From Spirochaetaceae bacterium (lineage in GTDB: Bacteria > Spirochaetota > Spirochaetia > Treponematales > Breznakiellaceae), in assembly GCA_031269165.1 (NCBI GenBank), contig JAISZQ010000179.1:1-6929 (forward strand): a stretch of 6,929 bases of DNA, given 5' to 3'. Shown one piece after another: positions 4,767-6,929 of this stretch (positions are counted from its first letter, which is position 1; each line of letters starts with the position of its first letter). The position numbers and the translations under genes were made by a program. Below the pieces are notes generated by a model. It saw only the letters and a program-made list of their open reading frames with translations, was not told where the DNA came from and did not search any database.

Positions 4767-4900
4767 TGGGACTTAGCAAAAAATCAGCATAAATACACGA
4801 GAATGCAAATTCTCACCCAGTCACAATACTCAAAACTGCTCGTTTATCGTGGTTTTTGCACTATTTTTTTAAAAAAGGTGCAAAAATTTGCTCAGTCCCA
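4767..4900. mobile_element. AT-rich 134-bp MITE-like element between convergent genes
   Basis: The segment begins TGGGACTTAGCAAA (4767-4780) and ends TTTGCTCAGTCCCA (4887-4900), inverted repeats matching at 13 of 14 positions. The interior is markedly AT-rich in a GC-rich window and holds two more inverted repeats: GAGAAT/ATTCTC (4799-4814) and TTTTTGCAC/GTGCAAAAA (4853-4886). It is too short to code for a transposase. The right tip lies 7 nt from the stop codon of the Wzi-like gene. No target-site duplication is obvious. It could be a deletion derivative of an insertion sequence or a bidirectional transcription stop; both are inference. Confidence 0.55.
4853..4886. terminator. Bidirectional terminator-like palindrome
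   Basis: Nine-base arms TTTTTGCAC (4853-4861) and GTGCAAAAA (4878-4886) are exact complements; the centre (T7 followed by A6) continues the symmetry almost completely. It sits between converging genes, 22 nt after the Wzi-like stop on the minus strand. The GC part of the stem is short and the U-tracts lie within the stem, so it is not a textbook intrinsic terminator. Confidence 0.45.
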
Positions 4901-4907
4901 CAGGCTC

Positions 4908-6767
4908 CTAGGGGAAGATGCGGATGCCGATTGTCGCGATGAAGGCGGTTGATTTTGGGTATTCCGCAGTGTCGATCACGTGGTAGGACGAGGAGGAGCC
5001 TGAATTGGCGGGGCCGTCGATGCAGGTGTAATATGAGAGAACGACGCCGGCTTCGGCAAAGAGGCGGACGGGAATGGCGGCTTTTGGGGCGAAGGTGTGT
5101 TCGACACCGATTTTGAAGATATGCATCCATTGATACGCGCCGTCCTTAAGGAAATGCTTGCGCAACTCAGGCTTATCGCTACGGCCGACCGGGTCGAGTT
5201 CCGAGCGGAGAGAACTTCCGTCAACGGCGTGATCTCCGTGGTCCGCGCCGTGCCGGATCATCTGGTATTGCATGTGCGCCTGGGTCTTCTTCACGGGCAT
5301 TGCCTCGACGCGGAGCAAAATTTCATCGGCGTTGGGCGGGAGATAGGAGCCGAGGCCGACCCCCCGGCTGACATAGGCGCGTTCCATTGGGGTATCGCCG
5401 TACCAGGGCATGATGTCCCGCGTGTGCGTGTAACAGTAGGGCTCGATCTTGGTATAACTCAGCTTGACTTGGGCGAAGGGCAGCACGGGAAGAGGCGCGG
5501 TGATTCCCGCTTGCCAGGCGTACATAGCCCGGTCCATCCCGAGGACGTCTTTTTCAAAGTTGATCTCATCGAGGAAGAAGGAAAACCAGAGTTTTCCCAG
5601 CCCCGGCGCGGTGCCTTTCAGATTGAGGAAGGCCGCCACATTGTCGTAGTCACCGATGGACGATTGATAGAGGAGACCGGCCACGTCGGGAAAGAGATAG
5701 CCCAGTTCAAAGCGTTTCGCCCAGACCGAGGCGCTGCCCGCGTCGATGTGGAAATAGTTCTTGTAGTTAAATTCGAGCATCGTAAGCGAGAAGGCGTTCT
5801 GAAACGAGTCGTCGGTGAGCCCCCGCTCCGCATCGTATTCGAGGATGCCGGTCAGGGTGGAAAGATACAGCCCATTGAAGAGTTTTAACGTCGCGTCAAC
5901 CGCCATAAAGGGCAGGGCCGTCCGGTTGAGAATGAGGCTCCCGCCTCCCGTCATCGCGCCCCATTCCCGCTCCGTTCTGGCAAACCGGAGGCGGAAGCGT
6001 TCCATCGGGGTACTCCACACCATTTCCGGCTGGATAAAAAACCCGATCGACGCGCCCTCCGGCCAGCCGAACTGTCCTGAGTTGTCAAATCTATTCCACA
6101 CCGATGAGTCCCACCGCTTCCTGAAGGTGAACGGGAAATAACCCCAGGGCTGGTCGTATATGTCGATGACTTGGTCTTCGTTATTCGGCGGGCGGCCCGG
6201 GTAGCCATCGTAATACGTATGGTACCTGCCGAGGCGGTCCCGTCCGGCAATGATAAACGGGCTCCCCGCCACCGTGTAGGCAAACGACACCTGCGGGCCG
6301 AGGTCGCTCCGCAGATAGGCGATGAGCCAGTTCTCCCCGACGGCTTTCGCTTCGGGATAGAGACCCGCCCCCGCCAGCAGGTCGGTTCGCACACCGATGT
6401 CGGCTGTCATGCCGTTGTTGCCGCTTAAGTGGAACGCGCCCCGTGTTATGTCCCAGCCGCTTTTTTCCGCATTCTGGAATGACGTGCGGGTGTCGGCGAG
6501 AATACGGCGTTCGGCCTCGGTCAACGCGCCAAAACGCCGGTCCCCGTCTGCGGCGAGGATCACGTCAATCGCCTTCAGCACGACGGCGCGGGAATAGGGC
6601 TTCACGCCGGGAAGCGGCTCGCAGAGACCGCGCGTCTCGGCCAATTCGATGATGCGGTAGACGGCCTCGTCAAGCGGTACCGACACATGGTTCTGCGCAA
6701 AGAGCGGGCCCGTCCAGAACGGGGCAGTAGCGAGAACGGCAATAATACATATAAATCTCCGCAACAA
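4908..6767 (-). CDS. Exported outer-membrane protein, Wzi-like (capsule assembly family)
   Basis: A 619-residue exported protein. A signal peptide (about 1-24, hydrophobic IIAVLATAPFW, cut after PLFA) is followed by an SLH-like helical segment (about 28-98) with VPLDEAVYRIIELAETRGL and PYSR, the pattern seen in front of Wzi-family barrels. The rest (about 105-619) is rich in aromatic residues and alternating strands (FRKRWDSSVWNRFDN, FRLRFARTEREWG, LWFSFFLDEINF) and ends in GIRIFP, as expected of an outer-membrane beta-barrel. E. coli Wzi (PF14052) anchors capsule polysaccharide, but binding cannot be inferred here and no capsule genes are visible. The start is TTG (6767, or TTG 6764), with AGGAG 5 or 8 nt upstream and no nearby ATG. 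A long open frame on the opposite strand (5097-5888) is a shadow. Export and barrel are likely; the Wzi name is moderately supported. Confidence 0.75.
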   Translation of the reverse strand: MLRRFICIIAVLATAPFWTGPLFAQNHVSVPLDEAVYRIIELAETRGLCEPLPGVKPYSRAVVLKAIDVILAADGDRRFGALTEAERRILADTRTSFQNAEKSGWDITRGAFHLSGNNGMTADIGVRTDLLAGAGLYPEAKAVGENWLIAYLRSDLGPQVSFAYTVAGSPFIIAGRDRLGRYHTYYDGYPGRPPNNEDQVIDIYDQPWGYFPFTFRKRWDSSVWNRFDNSGQFGWPEGASIGFFIQPEMVWSTPMERFRLRFARTEREWGAMTGGGSLILNRTALPFMAVDATLKLFNGLYLSTLTGILEYDAERGLTDDSFQNAFSLTMLEFNYKNYFHIDAGSASVWAKRFELGYLFPDVAGLLYQSSIGDYDNVAAFLNLKGTAPGLGKLWFSFFLDEINFEKDVLGMDRAMYAWQAGITAPLPVLPFAQVKLSYTKIEPYCYTHTRDIMPWYGDTPMERAYVSRGVGLGSYLPPNADEILLRVEAMPVKKTQAHMQYQMIRHGADHGDHAVDGSSLRSELDPVGRSDKPELRKHFLKDGAYQWMHIFKIGVEHTFAPKAAIPVRLFAEAGVVLSYYTCIDGPANSGSSSSYHVIDTAEYPKSTAFIATIGIRIFP

Positions 6768-6772
6768 GATAA

Positions 6773-6779
6773 CTCCTCT
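6773..6779 (-). promoter_or_regulatory. Strong Shine-Dalgarno that decides a TTG start
   Basis: On the minus strand AGAGGAG is followed by TTATC and then two successive TTG codons (6767 and 6764). It is the best ribosome site in the window, and it supports a non-ATG start for the Wzi-like gene, whose signal peptide would otherwise be lost. Confidence 0.75.
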
Positions 6780-6791
6780 GGGGTATGCTTG

Positions 6792-6820
6792 CCTTTAGGC
6801 GGTGTGCTACCCACTGTCAA
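6792..6820 (-). promoter_or_regulatory. Candidate promoter of the Wzi-like gene
   Basis: A consensus -35 box TTGACA (6815-6820, minus strand) is followed after 17 nt by a poor -10 box, TAAAGG (6792-6797). The predicted start near 6785 leaves a leader of about 18 nt carrying the AGAGGAG site. The weak -10 suggests either activator help or that the true promoter is elsewhere. Confidence 0.4.
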
Positions 6821-6845
6821 CAACTTAAGCGAAAAGAAAAGAAAG

Positions 6846-6918
6846 GTCCGCGGATTTTCGCGGATTAACACGGATCGAGCGGGGTATAATCCGTGAAAAT
6901 CCGCGTCAATCCGCGGAC
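6846..6918. repeat. Inverted repeat built from 10-bp CGGAT units
   Basis: Two 30-bp arms (6846-6875 and 6889-6918) are complementary at 26 of 30 positions; the outer 10 bp (GTCCGCGGAT) match exactly. Each arm is three decamers ending in CGGAT (GTCCGCGGAT, TTTCGCGGAT, TAACACGGAT on the left), so the units lie one helical turn apart. Arms of this kind recur as intergenic repeats in many bacteria (general recollection, not checked). It lies about 26 bp upstream of the -35 box of the Wzi-like gene, and nothing else is seen between 6821 and 6929. TATAAT at 6885-6890 on + has no matching -35. Confidence 0.75.
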
Positions 6919-6929
6919 AAAATTCTTAA

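Noticed and set aside
5097..5888. 263-codon open frame on + within the Wzi-like gene
   Set aside because: It is antisense to a well-supported exported protein with a signal peptide and strong ribosome site. Long antisense frames are expected in GC-rich genes.
6885..6890. TATAAT on + as a rightward promoter
   Set aside because: No -35 box at 16-18 nt (GGATTA there). The bases lie in the short centre of the inverted repeat and may be chance.

Overview
The window (6929 bp, GC-rich, with an AT-rich patch near 4780-4890) holds five protein genes separated by elaborate non-coding palindromic repeats. The host is a diderm bacterium: there is a lipoprotein with a lipobox and a probable outer-membrane barrel with a signal peptide. 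The relaxed lipobox (Ala at -3), the gene families and the dense palindromes in a GC-rich genome would fit a spirochaete such as a Treponema relative. That assignment is an inference, and no taxonomic marker gene is present.

Layout. 1-521: composite repeat block, cut by the window edge, whose right end lies 4 nt from the stop codon of the next gene. 526-1344 (-): DUF445 membrane protein. 1341-1757 (-): small SH3-like lipoprotein, sharing a 4-nt ATGA overlap with the DUF445 gene. 1866-3170 (-): argA, N-acetylglutamate synthase, the first enzyme of arginine biosynthesis. 3245-3990: a second, more complete composite block, with perfect 16-bp terminal inverted repeats, placed between the argA promoter and the promoter of the next gene. 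4065-4700 (+): LUD-domain (LutB/YkgG-like) protein with a C-terminal four-cysteine cluster. 4767-4900: a 134-bp AT-rich MITE-like element with 14-bp terminal inverted repeats, between two convergent genes. 4908-6767 (-): exported Wzi-like outer-membrane protein with an SLH-like N-terminus and a TTG start. 6846-6918: an inverted repeat built from 10-bp CGGAT units.

The genes do not form one pathway. The lipoprotein and DUF445 genes look like a translationally coupled envelope pair. argA is alone, without other arginine genes. The LUD gene is a single-gene unit with no lut partners. The Wzi-like gene is also monocistronic here.

The most distinctive content is the repeat fraction. Two blocks share a 31-bp identical end, the same 34- and 30-bp CATTGCG palindrome arms and short CGCAATGACGG units at 19-24 bp spacing. 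One block also carries two perfect hairpins side by side. A separate AT-rich element and the CGGAT element complete the set. No protein-coding novel system is evident; if anything is undescribed it is the modular repeat family.
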